The position numbers and the translations under genes are program-made. Shown piece after piece: positions 25,326-33,866 of a stretch of DNA of 56,086 bases (position 1 is the first letter of the stretch; every line of letters begins with the position of its first letter). The notes below the pieces were generated by a model. It saw only the letters and a list, made by a program, of their open reading frames with translations. It was not told where the DNA came from and did not search any database. The DNA comes from Clostridia bacterium (lineage in GTDB: Bacteria; Bacillota; Clostridia; Oscillospirales; CAG-272): positions 1 through 56,086 of the forward strand of contig JAFVOQ010000045.1 in assembly GCA_017505785.1 (NCBI GenBank). The letters run 5' to 3'.

Positions 25326-26099
25326 TTAAATTTCTTTCCGCATGCGCTCAAGCGCGCCCTTTTCAAGGCGAGATACCTGCGCTTGGGAAATACCGATGCT
25401 TTCCGCGATCTCCATTTGCGTTTTGTTTTTATAAAAGCGTAATTCAATGATCTTTCTTTCCCTGTCAGAAAGCTTGTTCATGGCATCACGCAATGCTATA
25501 TGCTCAAGCCAATGCTCGTCAGCAGCAGAGGTATCACTGATTTGATCCATAATATAAATGGCATCTCCACTCTCGTTGTAGACAGGCTCGTAAAGAGAGA
25601 TCGGCTGGGCAATCGCCTCCATGGCACGTAAAATCGGCTCGCGTTCCACGCCAAGCTTTTTTGCGATTTCGTCAACGCTTGGCTCATATTCTCGCTCGCG
25701 CATGAGCTCTTCTCTTGCCTGCAAAGCACGGTAAGCAAGATCTCGGACCGATCGGCTGATACGAATGGAATTGTTATCGCGCAAATAGCGTCTGATCTCA
25801 CCAATGATCATAGGCACGGCATAAGTGGAAAACTTAACGTCAAGTGCGAGATTGAAATTATCGACAGCCTTTACAAGACCGATACATCCCACCTGAAAGA
25901 GATCGTCTACGTTTTCCTTTCTTCCCGAAAAGCGTTGAATGATCGAAAGGACCAGACGCAAATTTCCAAGTATCAGCTCATCGCGCGCGGTACTGTCCCC
26001 TGCCTGTGCCTTTTTTAGCAGCTCTCGCTTTTCTTCATCGGTCAGCGTCTTTAATTCTGAGGTGTTGATCCCACATATTTCAACTTTGTTTTTATACAT
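25326..26099 (-). CDS. sigG: Sporulation sigma factor SigG
   Basis: SigG directs late forespore transcription. The 257-aa protein begins with the highly conserved NKVEICGINTSELK, region 2 has LRLVLSIIQRF, DDLFQVGCIGLVKAVDNF and FSTYAVPMIIGEIRRYLRDN, and region 4 has LSDRERKIIELRFYKNKTQMEIA and ISQAQVSRLEK. The start at 26099 follows AAAGGAG; longer readings lack homology. Here sigG is alone, not behind spoIIGA-sigE. A sigma-F type promoter sits upstream, so SigF made from the spoIIA operon at 40 kb should turn it on. Confidence 0.96.
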   Translation of the reverse strand: MYKNKVEICGINTSELKTLTDEEKRELLKKAQAGDSTARDELILGNLRLVLSIIQRFSGRKENVDDLFQVGCIGLVKAVDNFNLALDVKFSTYAVPMIIGEIRRYLRDNNSIRISRSVRDLAYRALQAREELMREREYEPSVDEIAKKLGVEREPILRAMEAIAQPISLYEPVYNESGDAIYIMDQISDTSAADEHWLEHIALRDAMNKLSDRERKIIELRFYKNKTQMEIAESIGISQAQVSRLEKGALERMRKEI

Positions 26100-26125
26100 T
26101 TCACTCTCCTTTTGTGGAGTAATGA

Positions 26126-26155
26126 AAGTATTGCCGCACGGGATTTTGGTTATAC
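26126..26155 (-). promoter_or_regulatory. Sigma-F promoter of sigG
   Basis: On the minus strand GTATA (26151-26155), 15 nt, then GGCAATACTT (26126-26135). This fits every constrained position of the Bacillus sigma-F consensus GYWTA-N15-GGNRANANTW. It ends 26 nt before the start codon. Confidence 0.78.
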
Positions 26156-26190
26156 AAAAAAAGGATATGTAAAAACTTCCTAAGCAAAGC

Positions 26191-26218
26191 AAAAGGGAGA
26201 TAGTATCTCCTATCTCCC
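26191..26218 (-). terminator. Terminator after the 26.2-27.0 kb membrane protein gene
   Basis: GGGAGATAG (26195-26203) pairs perfectly with CTATCTCCC (26210-26218), followed by TTTTGCTTTG on the minus strand. It insulates sigG from the upstream gene. Confidence 0.75.
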
Positions 26219-26226
26219 ACTTGTTT

Positions 26227-27027
26227 TTATTGCTCTATCAGCTTTTTTACATACGCTGTCGCCTGGTTGTATTTCATCTGATCACTGTTATTGCCAAGAA
26301 GCCCCGGCATCATCAGGCAAATGACGGTATCCTCGGGCAACGTGTTTCTCACAGCACTGTTTTCACGCCAAAGCTTGGTTTCGCAAAGCTGAATACCGTA
26401 ACAAATCTTATTGCCGTTCTCAAGCGTTATAAACACGCCATTTTCGGGTTCTTGGCCAAGCAATTCCGTAAAGTTGACCAGCACACCGTTTTTGGTGGAA
26501 TATTCCGAAGCAAGCCACGGTGACAAAAACAAAACTGCCGCATCACCGGTTTGAAGATACTGTGTAAAGTTTGAATATTCCTGCGTGTTTTGATAGCGAT
26601 CTATCGCAACACCTGCAGGATCGCCGTTTTCATCCACACGGTTTTCAAGCTCCAACGCCTCCTGTTCCGAAAAAATGCTATAGGAATACACGGTAATATC
26701 TTTTATACCGTTGCCGTTATAATCATCGGGTAAATATGTAGAAAGGCAATTTTTGAGGCCCAAAAGCCCCGCTTCATTGGTAACAAAGCCGTAAGGTCCT
26801 GCCGTTACAACAGTAATGTCTCCTTCCTCCTCGCGCGAGCACATTTGCAAGGCACAAACGGTGATAACGATCACCAAAAAAAGTGCAGCAAGGGTTGCCC
26901 ATTTGTGATGATACCAAAAATTATCCAGCCAACGGTAAAGCTTTCCATGCTCCTTTTCGGTGCGTCTTTTTTCGCTGCCAAATTTGATCTCACGCGCCTC
27001 ACGCTTTTCTTCTCTGTTTTCTTTCAT
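26227..27027 (-). CDS. Membrane-anchored protein of unknown function
   Basis: I do not recognise this 266-aa protein. Residues 1-42 are very charged and cytosolic (KENREEKREAREIKFG), a single membrane helix follows at about 43-62, and the rest is predicted outside. The outside part has DYNGNGIKD at 102-110, which matches the Ca-binding loop DxNxNGxxD seen in dockerin and thrombospondin-type repeats, although only one loop is present. AGGAG precedes the ATG. It lies between lysS and sigG with terminators on both sides, so it is its own unit. Confidence 0.65.
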   Translation of the reverse strand: MKENREEKREAREIKFGSEKRRTEKEHGKLYRWLDNFWYHHKWATLAALFLVIVITVCALQMCSREEEGDITVVTAGPYGFVTNEAGLLGLKNCLSTYLPDDYNGNGIKDITVYSYSIFSEQEALELENRVDENGDPAGVAIDRYQNTQEYSNFTQYLQTGDAAVLFLSPWLASEYSTKNGVLVNFTELLGQEPENGVFITLENGNKICYGIQLCETKLWRENSAVRNTLPEDTVICLMMPGLLGNNSDQMKYNQATAYVKKLIEQ

Positions 27028-27051
27028 TTACTTCTCCTTATTCACTCTTGC

Positions 27052-27094
27052 CTAAAAAAGGGACTGCCACACAAGAAATACATGTAACAGTCCC
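27052..27094 (-). terminator. Terminator after lysS
   Basis: GGGACTG pairs with CAGTCCC around a loop; a T-run follows on the minus strand. Confidence 0.75.
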
Positions 27095-27100
27095 ATATTT

Positions 27101-28621
27101 TTAATCAAGCGGTCGCATTGTGGGGAACAAAAGCACGTCACGGATTGATGCACTGTCGGTCAGAAGCATAACAAGACGGTCAACGCCAAAGCCAAGACCG
27201 CCTGTGGGCGGCAGACCGTACTCAAGTGCGGTAATATAATCATAATCGACCTGTGCGCGGCAGTTGGGATCAAGTGCCTTGCGCTCCGATACCTGACGCT
27301 CAAAGCGCTCCTTTTGGTCAATGGGATCGTTAAGCTCGGAAAATGCATTGCCAAACTCGGTTGCATTAATAAAATACTCAAAGCGTTCGGTATAGGCCGG
27401 ATTTTCGGGCTTACGCTTAGCAAGCGGGCTGATCTCAACGGGATAATCGTAAATAAAGGTGGGCTGGATCAGCTTGTCTTCAACAAAGGCATCAAAGAAT
27501 TCAGCAAGAATTGCACCCTTGGTGGGCACCTCGGGAAGCTCAACATGATGCTTTTTCGCCATAGCAATGGCTTCTTCATCACTTGTGATCTCGTTAAAGT
27601 CCACACCGCTGTATTTCTTCACTGCCTCAAGCATGGTCATGCGCTCCCAGTGACCAAGGTCGATTTGATGACCGCAGTAAGGAATAACAAGACTGCCGCA
27701 AACCTTTTCGGCAACGGTGCGCATCATTTCCTCTACCAGATCCATTAGGGCGTGATAGTCGGTATATGCCTGATACAGCTCAATGCTGGTAAATTCGGGA
27801 TTGTGCTTGGGATCCATGCCCTCGTTACGGAAGATACGTCCCACCTCGTAAACACGGTCCATACCGCCAACGATCAGGCGCTTTAAGTAAAGCTCGGTTT
27901 CAATACGCAGCACCATATCCATATCAAGGGTATTGTGGTGCGTGAGGAAGGGACGGGCGGATGCACCGATCTCAAAGGGCGTAAGGATAGGGGTATCCAC
28001 CTCAAGAAATCCCTTGCTGTCAAGGAATGCACGAAGCTCGCGCAAAATAAGGCTGCGCTTCACAAAGGTATCCTTAACCTCGGGATTGACAATAAGATCG
28101 ACGTAACGCTGGCGGTAACGTGTTTCTTGATCCTTCAGGCCGTGGAATTTTTCGGGCAGGGGCAACAGGCTCTTGGCAAGCAGCACAAGCTCGGTGCAAC
28201 GCACACTGATCTCGCCCATTTTGGTGCGGAATACAATACCCTTTACACCAATGATATCGCCGATATCCATTTTCTTAAAGCCTGCATAGGCTTCCTCACC
28301 GATCACGTCGCGGCGCACGTAAATTTGAATATCGCCCTTATCGTCACGCAAATGTGCAAAGCTTGCCTTGCCCATTACGCGTTTTGTCATCATACGGCCG
28401 GCAAGGCAAACCGTTACGTCGGTTTCCGCTTCAGCCTCAAGATCAGCAAAGCGCTCCTTGATCTCAGCAGAATAGGCATCCTGCGGGTATTTTGTCACCT
28501 GAAAGGGATCTGCACCCGCCTCGCGCAGTGCCGCCAGCTTTTCGCGACGCACGCGAAACACATCGGCAATATTAACCTCTTCGACGGCTTGTGCCGCTTC
28601 GTTTCTCTTTTCTTCAGCCAT
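27101..28621 (-). CDS. lysS: Lysyl-tRNA synthetase (class II)
   Basis: The enzyme charges tRNA-Lys. The N-terminal OB-fold anticodon domain (about 60-170; VCLAGRMMTKRVMGKASFAHLRD region) is followed by the class II core with ETRYRQRYVDLIVNPEV, FLEVDTPILTP, GGMDRVYEVGRIFRNEGMD (motif 2 in RNEG) and GLGFGVDRLVMLLTD (motif 3). Start ATG at 28621 (506 aa), with AGGGG nearby; a TTG two codons upstream is less likely. It follows greA closely, the common greA-lysS operon. Confidence 0.96.
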   Translation of the reverse strand: MAEEKRNEAAQAVEEVNIADVFRVRREKLAALREAGADPFQVTKYPQDAYSAEIKERFADLEAEAETDVTVCLAGRMMTKRVMGKASFAHLRDDKGDIQIYVRRDVIGEEAYAGFKKMDIGDIIGVKGIVFRTKMGEISVRCTELVLLAKSLLPLPEKFHGLKDQETRYRQRYVDLIVNPEVKDTFVKRSLILRELRAFLDSKGFLEVDTPILTPFEIGASARPFLTHHNTLDMDMVLRIETELYLKRLIVGGMDRVYEVGRIFRNEGMDPKHNPEFTSIELYQAYTDYHALMDLVEEMMRTVAEKVCGSLVIPYCGHQIDLGHWERMTMLEAVKKYSGVDFNEITSDEEAIAMAKKHHVELPEVPTKGAILAEFFDAFVEDKLIQPTFIYDYPVEISPLAKRKPENPAYTERFEYFINATEFGNAFSELNDPIDQKERFERQVSERKALDPNCRAQVDYDYITALEYGLPPTGGLGFGVDRLVMLLTDSASIRDVLLFPTMRPLD

Positions 28622-28637
28622 GGTCAAATCCCCTTTT

Positions 28638-29126
28638 TTAGTCGCGTCCTACTTCCAAAATACGGTAGGTAAAGTTATAGCCGGAAGCCTCAACAACACC
28701 GGTCACAACGTCGCCTGCGCGATGTCCGATGAGTGCCTTGCCAACAGGCGACTGATCGGAGATCTTACCGCTGACAACGTCCGCCTCGTTGGAGCCTACA
28801 ATGCGCCAATTGCACTCCTCTTTATAATCCTCATCATAAACCTTGATCACAGAACCGATATCGATCACGCCGCGCACAGCCCTGGAAGCATCGTACACCT
28901 CGGCATTTTCAATATCGTACTTCAGCTTGAGGATGCGTGCCTCGTTTTCTGCCTGTGCATTGCGTGCGGCATCATACTCAGCGTTCTCGGAAAGGTCGCC
29001 AAAGCCGCGCGCTGTTACGATATCATTTTTAATGCGCTCGCGCTCCTCGCCCTCTCTCCATTGAAGCTCTTTTACCAGTTCGTTATAACCCTCTTGGGTC
29101 ATTGTGATCTTCTTCGTGTTTGCCAT
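28638..29126 (-). CDS. greA: Transcription elongation factor GreA
   Basis: GreA rescues backtracked RNA polymerase by stimulating transcript cleavage. The 162-aa protein has the N-terminal coiled coil (MTQEGYNELVKELQWREGEERERIKNDI region) with the acidic tip LSENAEYDAARNAQ, and the C-terminal FKBP-like domain with SPVGKALIGHRAGDVV. GAGGAG precedes the ATG. It is upstream of lysS with 16 nt between. Confidence 0.96.
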   Translation of the reverse strand: MANTKKITMTQEGYNELVKELQWREGEERERIKNDIVTARGFGDLSENAEYDAARNAQAENEARILKLKYDIENAEVYDASRAVRGVIDIGSVIKVYDEDYKEECNWRIVGSNEADVVSGKISDQSPVGKALIGHRAGDVVTGVVEASGYNFTYRILEVGRD

Positions 29127-29158
29127 GATGGTAACTCCTCTATTATTGAAAATATTTT

Positions 29159-30721
29159 TTACTGTATTGCCGTAATTGCGGCGCGTAGCTGATTATCCTC
29201 TGCCTCGGTGAGAAGATATAGATTTTTGTTCTTCACGGCATCGTCAAGCTGTGTTTCACCGCCCTTTGGTGTGATACCCTTGCCGTCATAATTCTCGCCC
29301 GAGGGCGGATTATAGTAGCCTGTGGTCAGCTTAATGCCACCCGTATATCCCCAAGGGGAAAGATCGAAAATATTTTGCAGCACGCCTTTGCCATAGGTTG
29401 TAGTGCCTATCAGCGTTGCAAGCTCATAATCGGCAAGCACCGCCGTAAACAGCTCTGCCGCACTGGCTGTATTGCCGTTTATCAAAACAGCTTTTTTATA
29501 ATTGCGATATTTGCCAATATCCTCTTTGGCAATACTGCATGCTGCATAATCGCCCTCGTAGCTTATAGGTTTGGCATACTCGCTTTCGGTTGTGCCGTCC
29601 TTATAGACCGTAGTCACAATGAGATCGTCCTCATTTAAAAAATAGGAAAGCACCGCAACAATGGATCTCAGATCCCCGCCGGGATTGTTGCGCACATCAA
29701 ACACAAAGCGTGTGCACCCTTGCGCGATCAGCTTTTCCATCTCGGTCTCAAATTGTACGGGCGTGTTGATGATGAACTGCGAAATACTCACAATACCAAC
29801 GGTTGCATCGGCTTCACTTACGCGGCCGGTAACCGATACGTTTTCCACCAACGCACGCGCAATGGAAAAGCTTTTTTGCTCTCCTGCGCGCTGTACGGTA
29901 ATGTTAGCAATGCTCCCAACCTCGCCACGCAGTGCCGTGAGCGATGAGTCATAGCCGCGCTCTGCCACAGAAAAGGCATTTTCACCGCTGCCGATCGTCA
30001 CAATAACATCACCCGGTAATACGCCTGCCGCCTCGGCAGGAGATCCCGGCATAACGCCAATAATGGCAATTCCAACGGGATCAAAGCTCTCCACTACCGT
30101 AATGCCGATCCCCACCAACGCACCGCTGTTTTGGGAAATGATCTCGGCAAATTCCTCGGCAGTATAGTAAGCGGCGTATTGGTCACCCGTTGCCGCAACG
30201 TACGCCTTAAGCATACTGTCAAGCAAAAGATCGCCGTTTGTATCGTATAATGCATATTCTGAAAAAATAGAATCTACAACGCCGATCTTACCGCTGTAAT
30301 CCTCTGTGCCGTCAACACCGAGCGTACCGCCGTCGCCCCAAATGCCCATGAATACTGCACCAAGCGCAAAGCCGAGGATTGAAACCGCAAGTGCCACTGC
30401 AAGCAGCGAAATGATGAACACAGACAGGCGCACGGTGCGGGGCTTGCGTTGCATGTGATATAGCGGAACATTGGTAATGGGTGGTGCTTGGGGCGGCGTG
30501 TAAGCAAGTTCTTTCGCATCAAACCCAAGCCCCAGCAAGCGAAAGGTAATCGCATCCAGTGCCGAAAGTCTGTCAGCCCCGGCGGGAAGTCTTACGCGAA
30601 TCTTGGCACCGTCTATGCTAAATTCCGCAGTGGCTCCCGGTACGGTTGCCGCAATTGCCCCTAAAATTTCATCACGCCGCGCGGGGTCCGGGACGGGTGA
30701 TATAGAAAAATACAGTTCCAT
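29159..30721 (-). CDS. S41 C-terminal processing peptidase with an N-terminal cytosolic extension
   Basis: This 520-aa protein has a soluble N-terminal region (1-95), one membrane helix (about 99-127), then outside the cell a PDZ domain (about 200-285; GVMPGSPAEAAGVLPGDVI) and the S41 protease domain with FDVRNNPGGDL, catalytic Ser420 in NGNTASAAELF and Lys445 in TTYGKGVLQ. S41 proteases trim exported or membrane proteins, some in sporulation. The N-terminal part (LYFSISPVPDPARRDEIL...) looks like a compact alpha/beta domain and is not part of ordinary CtpA/CtpB. GAGGG precedes the ATG. It lies 33 nt upstream of greA and may be read with greA and lysS. Confidence 0.9.
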   Translation of the reverse strand: MELYFSISPVPDPARRDEILGAIAATVPGATAEFSIDGAKIRVRLPAGADRLSALDAITFRLLGLGFDAKELAYTPPQAPPITNVPLYHMQRKPRTVRLSVFIISLLAVALAVSILGFALGAVFMGIWGDGGTLGVDGTEDYSGKIGVVDSIFSEYALYDTNGDLLLDSMLKAYVAATGDQYAAYYTAEEFAEIISQNSGALVGIGITVVESFDPVGIAIIGVMPGSPAEAAGVLPGDVIVTIGSGENAFSVAERGYDSSLTALRGEVGSIANITVQRAGEQKSFSIARALVENVSVTGRVSEADATVGIVSISQFIINTPVQFETEMEKLIAQGCTRFVFDVRNNPGGDLRSIVAVLSYFLNEDDLIVTTVYKDGTTESEYAKPISYEGDYAACSIAKEDIGKYRNYKKAVLINGNTASAAELFTAVLADYELATLIGTTTYGKGVLQNIFDLSPWGYTGGIKLTTGYYNPPSGENYDGKGITPKGGETQLDDAVKNKNLYLLTEAEDNQLRAAITAIQ

Positions 30722-30760
30722 TTATTCCCTCTTTTCTTTGTGGGAAGCCTATCAAACGAC

Positions 30761-30802
30761 CAAAAGTAAGCGGATAGCAACTGCCCATTCCGCTTACTTT
30801 TG
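30761..30802. terminator. Terminator after the CdaR-like gene
   Basis: A 14-bp stem, arms CAAAAGTAAGCGGA and its exact complement, sits after the regulator gene on the minus strand; T-runs are weak. Confidence 0.65.
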
Positions 30803-30812
30803 ATATGTATCA

Positions 30813-31898
30813 TTAAAATTTACCGGGCTTAGAATCCAAATACTTCTTAACCATTAAGGCAACCTTAAAGGTAATGGCATGCTCAAACTCACGAAGATCC
30901 AGACCCGTCAGCTTACGGATCTTTTCCAAACGGTAAACCAGCGTGTTGCGATGTACGAAAAGCTTACGCGAGGTTTCGGAAACGTTAAGATTATTCTCAA
31001 AGAAGCTCTGAATGGTCATGAGCGTTTCACGGTCAAGGGATTCAAGGCTCTCCTTTTTGAACACCTCTTGCATAAACATCTCACAAAGCGTGGTGGGCAG
31101 CTGGTAGATCAAACGGCCGATACCGAGGTTTTCATAGTTGATGATATTTTTCTCGGTTTCAAACACCTTGCCAACCTCAAGCGCAACCTGCGCCTCCTTG
31201 TATGCACGGGCAAGGTCCTTAATGTTGTCAACCACGGTGGAAATACCAATTGCCACCTTGGTATAAAACTCGGTAGAGAGGGTATCTGCAATGTTGGTAG
31301 CGATCTTTTCAATTTCCTTTGACTCGGTGCCGTGCTTGATGTCCTTCACAAGCACGATATCATGCTCGCCTACGCTGATCACATAATCTCTTGATTTATC
31401 GGGGAACATATTTTGCAGCATTTCAAAGGGAAGCATGTCAGTCTTGCCAAAGAACTTAATGAGGAAAACGATGCGTGCCTCGTCGGTATTGAAATGCAGC
31501 TCCTTGCTCTTGATATAAATATCACTGGGCAGAATGTTATCAAGGATAATATTTTTAATAAAGGAACCCTTGTCGTATTTCTCGTCGTAAAGGTTTTTGA
31601 TATTGCCGAGAGCAATGGTAAGCATTTTACACATTTTCTCAGCCATTTTATCCTCGCCCTCAACGAATACGATATGGTCGGCTCTGGCATTGCTTACAAT
31701 AGGACGATAGGTATAGCCGCCGGTTACGACCTCCTCCGATGCATAGGCAAGCTCATCGCGAATGCCCTGCTTGATCTCGCCGATCTTTACCAGCTCGGAG
31801 CAGGCAATAATGACCCCGTTTTCGTCTATGACGCCGATCACACGGTCAATTGCATCCTTCATTTGATGGATCACGCCTTGAAACAATCTGTTAGACAT
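30813..31898 (-). CDS. CdaR/PucR-type transcriptional regulator
   Basis: The 361-aa protein has an N-terminal sensory region (VIGVIDENGVIIACSELVKIGEIK, CdaR sugar-diacid-recognition-like but divergent), a middle GGDEF-like CdaR region (VAIGISTVVDNIKDLARAYKEAQVALEVG), and the C-terminal HTH_30 with LNVSETSRKLFVHRNTLVYRLEKI and RLTGLD-like end. It binds DNA through that domain. No catabolic gene is adjacent, so the inducer and targets are unknown. GAGG precedes the ATG; it is monocistronic with its own promoter. Confidence 0.88.
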   Translation of the reverse strand: MSNRLFQGVIHQMKDAIDRVIGVIDENGVIIACSELVKIGEIKQGIRDELAYASEEVVTGGYTYRPIVSNARADHIVFVEGEDKMAEKMCKMLTIALGNIKNLYDEKYDKGSFIKNIILDNILPSDIYIKSKELHFNTDEARIVFLIKFFGKTDMLPFEMLQNMFPDKSRDYVISVGEHDIVLVKDIKHGTESKEIEKIATNIADTLSTEFYTKVAIGISTVVDNIKDLARAYKEAQVALEVGKVFETEKNIINYENLGIGRLIYQLPTTLCEMFMQEVFKKESLESLDRETLMTIQSFFENNLNVSETSRKLFVHRNTLVYRLEKIRKLTGLDLREFEHAITFKVALMVKKYLDSKPGKF

Positions 31899-31945
31899 AC
31901 TACTACCTCATCCTTCTTTGTATATAAAATATGCAGAATAGATAT

Positions 31946-31974
31946 ATTCTACACGATTTTTTGTGATTTTGCAA
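31946..31974 (-). promoter_or_regulatory. Sigma-A promoter of the CdaR-like gene
   Basis: TTGCAA (31969-31974) and TAGAAT (31946-31951), 17-nt spacer, minus strand. Confidence 0.65.
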
Positions 31975-32031
31975 TAGGAAATTACCATTTTTCACAAAAA
32001 AAACACGTTTCTTTTGTGAATTTTTTTGTGT

Positions 32032-32775
32032 TTATTGTAGTTCAAGCGCAGCACTTATACATGCAAGTGCAAAAATAGGGGCGGTTTCGGTTCTCAAAAT
32101 GCGCTTGCCAAGCCCCGTCATACGAAAGCCTGCCGCAAGAGCCTGCTCCGCTTCCGCAAGAGAAAAGCCCCCTTCACTACCGACGATCAGTGCGATATCC
32201 TGCCCTGCTTGCGGCTTGTTTTGGGCAAGAATACGTGAAATTGGCTCTGTGCCTTCACCCTCGAAGCAAAACAGTACCAGATCGGCTTTTTTTGCCAAAG
32301 ACAGCATCTCGGAAAATCCAACCGTCGCCTCAACCCGTGGCAGCACGCCCCTGCCGCATTGCTTCGCCGCCTCCCCTGCAATACGCAGGCGTCGCTCGCG
32401 TTTTTTTTGCTCCGCCTCGGGCTTGGCACGCACGATACAGCGCGCACTTTCAAACGGAACGATCACCGAAGCACCGCACTCCACCGATTTTTGTATCACC
32501 GTATCAAGCTTATCCCCCTTCGGAAGTGCCTGGTATAGCGTAATACGGCAGGGTGGCTCGGTTTCCTGCTTTTTGACCGTTAAAATCTTACAACGCACAC
32601 AATCGGGTAAAAACTCGGCGAGGGCGCACTCATATTCGTTCGCGGCACTGTCACAAACGGTAATATGCTCGCCCGCTGCCATACGCAACGAGCGCGAGAT
32701 GTGATGTGCATCATCGCCCCTTACGGTGACGAGCCCGTTATCGATCTGATCACTTGTAACAAAGAAACGCGGCAC
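32032..32775 (-). CDS. rsmE: 16S rRNA (uracil1498-N3)-methyltransferase RsmE
   Basis: RsmE methylates U1498 in the 16S rRNA decoding site. The 247-aa SPOUT enzyme has HHISRSLRMAAGE near the N-terminus, ALPKGDKLDTVIQKSVECGA, and the knot region LIVGSEGGFSLAEAEQAL, LGKRILRTETAPI. The start is GTG at 32775, because GGGGAGG lies eight bases before it and the protein then begins VPRFFV as the family does. It has its own promoter and is separated from prmA by a terminator, although the gene order is that of the usual heat-shock cluster. Confidence 0.93.
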   Translation of the reverse strand: MPRFFVTSDQIDNGLVTVRGDDAHHISRSLRMAAGEHITVCDSAANEYECALAEFLPDCVRCKILTVKKQETEPPCRITLYQALPKGDKLDTVIQKSVECGASVIVPFESARCIVRAKPEAEQKKRERRLRIAGEAAKQCGRGVLPRVEATVGFSEMLSLAKKADLVLFCFEGEGTEPISRILAQNKPQAGQDIALIVGSEGGFSLAEAEQALAAGFRMTGLGKRILRTETAPIFALACISAALELQ

Positions 32776-32805
32776 TTCGTCAACCTCCCCAATGGTGTTT
32801 TTATT

Positions 32806-32834
32806 ATTATAACGCAAATTGAACAATTTGTCAA
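32806..32834 (-). promoter_or_regulatory. Sigma-A promoter of rsmE
   Basis: TTGACA (32829-32834) and TATAAT (32806-32811), both perfect, 17-nt spacer, minus strand; the GTG start is about 30 nt downstream. Confidence 0.87.
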
Positions 32835-32876
32835 TGACTGTTTTGTGATTATTTACTACTTTTCGCACAAAAATGA

Positions 32877-32908
32877 CAAAACGGACACCAAAAGATGTCC
32901 GTTTTGTA
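32877..32908. terminator. Terminator of the hrcA-prmA operon
   Basis: AAAACGGACA(C) pairs with (G)ATGTCCGTTTT around a CAAAA-type loop, with A- and T-runs on both sides. Confidence 0.8.
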
Positions 32909-32929
32909 AATAAATTAACGATTTCCGTG

Positions 32930-33856
32930 TTATGCTTTTTGAACGACCAAGGCACACCAGCCGTTATCATCCAAACGATCGGTCACACAAAGACCTTGTG
33001 CGAGCAAGGCATCTACGACCTCCTCAGCACGCTCTGTGATGATTCCCGACGCAAGCAAAACCGCATCATCCTTCATGTATCTTCCCACATCCGGCGCCAT
33101 GCGAATGATAATATCCGCCACAATATTGGCGCATACAAGATCATATTTGCCACCGGCAAGATCCACCTGCTTTAACAGATCGGAAACGTCACATGTAACA
33201 TTCGCCTCACCGCTATCCTTGATATTTTCGCGCGCAACACGCACCGCAACAGGATCGATATCGTATGCCTTACATTCTGCAGCCCCGAGCTTTGCGGCGC
33301 AAATGGCAAGAATACCGCTACCGCACCCCACATCAAGCACGCGAGCTCCCTTCTTCGTATAGGTTTCCAGCAGCTCAATGACAAGACGTGTGGTTTCATG
33401 TGTGCCGGTGCCAAAGGCCATGCCGGGATCCATACGCACGATGATCTCACCCGGCTGCTCCTCATATTTTTCCCACGCGGGCACGATCACCATTTTTTTG
33501 CCGATGTGAAGGGGCTTATAGTATGCCTTCCAGGAGTTTGCCCAATCCTCCTCCGAAACGCCGATGATCTCGATCTTACCCTCAAAGCCGCTTTCTTCCA
33601 TACGCTCGCGCACAAAGGCTACGGCATCGGTAAAGGGCCTGTCCACAGGCAAGAAAACCGAAACCGCGGCAACGGTCTTATCGGCATTCAGAATACTTTC
33701 GTCGATAAGATCGCCGTAGCAGGTTTTAAGATCGATATCACTGAAATCCTCGATCATCAGATTGTTGTTGAGCATACTCATGATCGCAACAAGCGTATCA
33801 AGATGCTCCAATTTTACGGTCACCTTAAGTTGCGACCAATCCTTACAATATTCCAT
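32930..33856 (-). CDS. prmA: Ribosomal protein L11 methyltransferase
   Basis: PrmA trimethylates ribosomal protein L11. The 308-aa protein has the N-terminal L11-binding region and the Rossmann methyltransferase with MDPGMAFGTGTHETTRLV, VLDVGCGSGILAICAAKLGA and VCANIVADII. It is the last gene of the hrcA operon, 10 nt after dnaJ, with GAGG before its ATG. Confidence 0.96.
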   Translation of the reverse strand: MEYCKDWSQLKVTVKLEHLDTLVAIMSMLNNNLMIEDFSDIDLKTCYGDLIDESILNADKTVAAVSVFLPVDRPFTDAVAFVRERMEESGFEGKIEIIGVSEEDWANSWKAYYKPLHIGKKMVIVPAWEKYEEQPGEIIVRMDPGMAFGTGTHETTRLVIELLETYTKKGARVLDVGCGSGILAICAAKLGAAECKAYDIDPVAVRVARENIKDSGEANVTCDVSDLLKQVDLAGGKYDLVCANIVADIIIRMAPDVGRYMKDDAVLLASGIITERAEEVVDALLAQGLCVTDRLDDNGWCALVVQKA

Positions 33857-33866
33857 AGCTTTTTCC

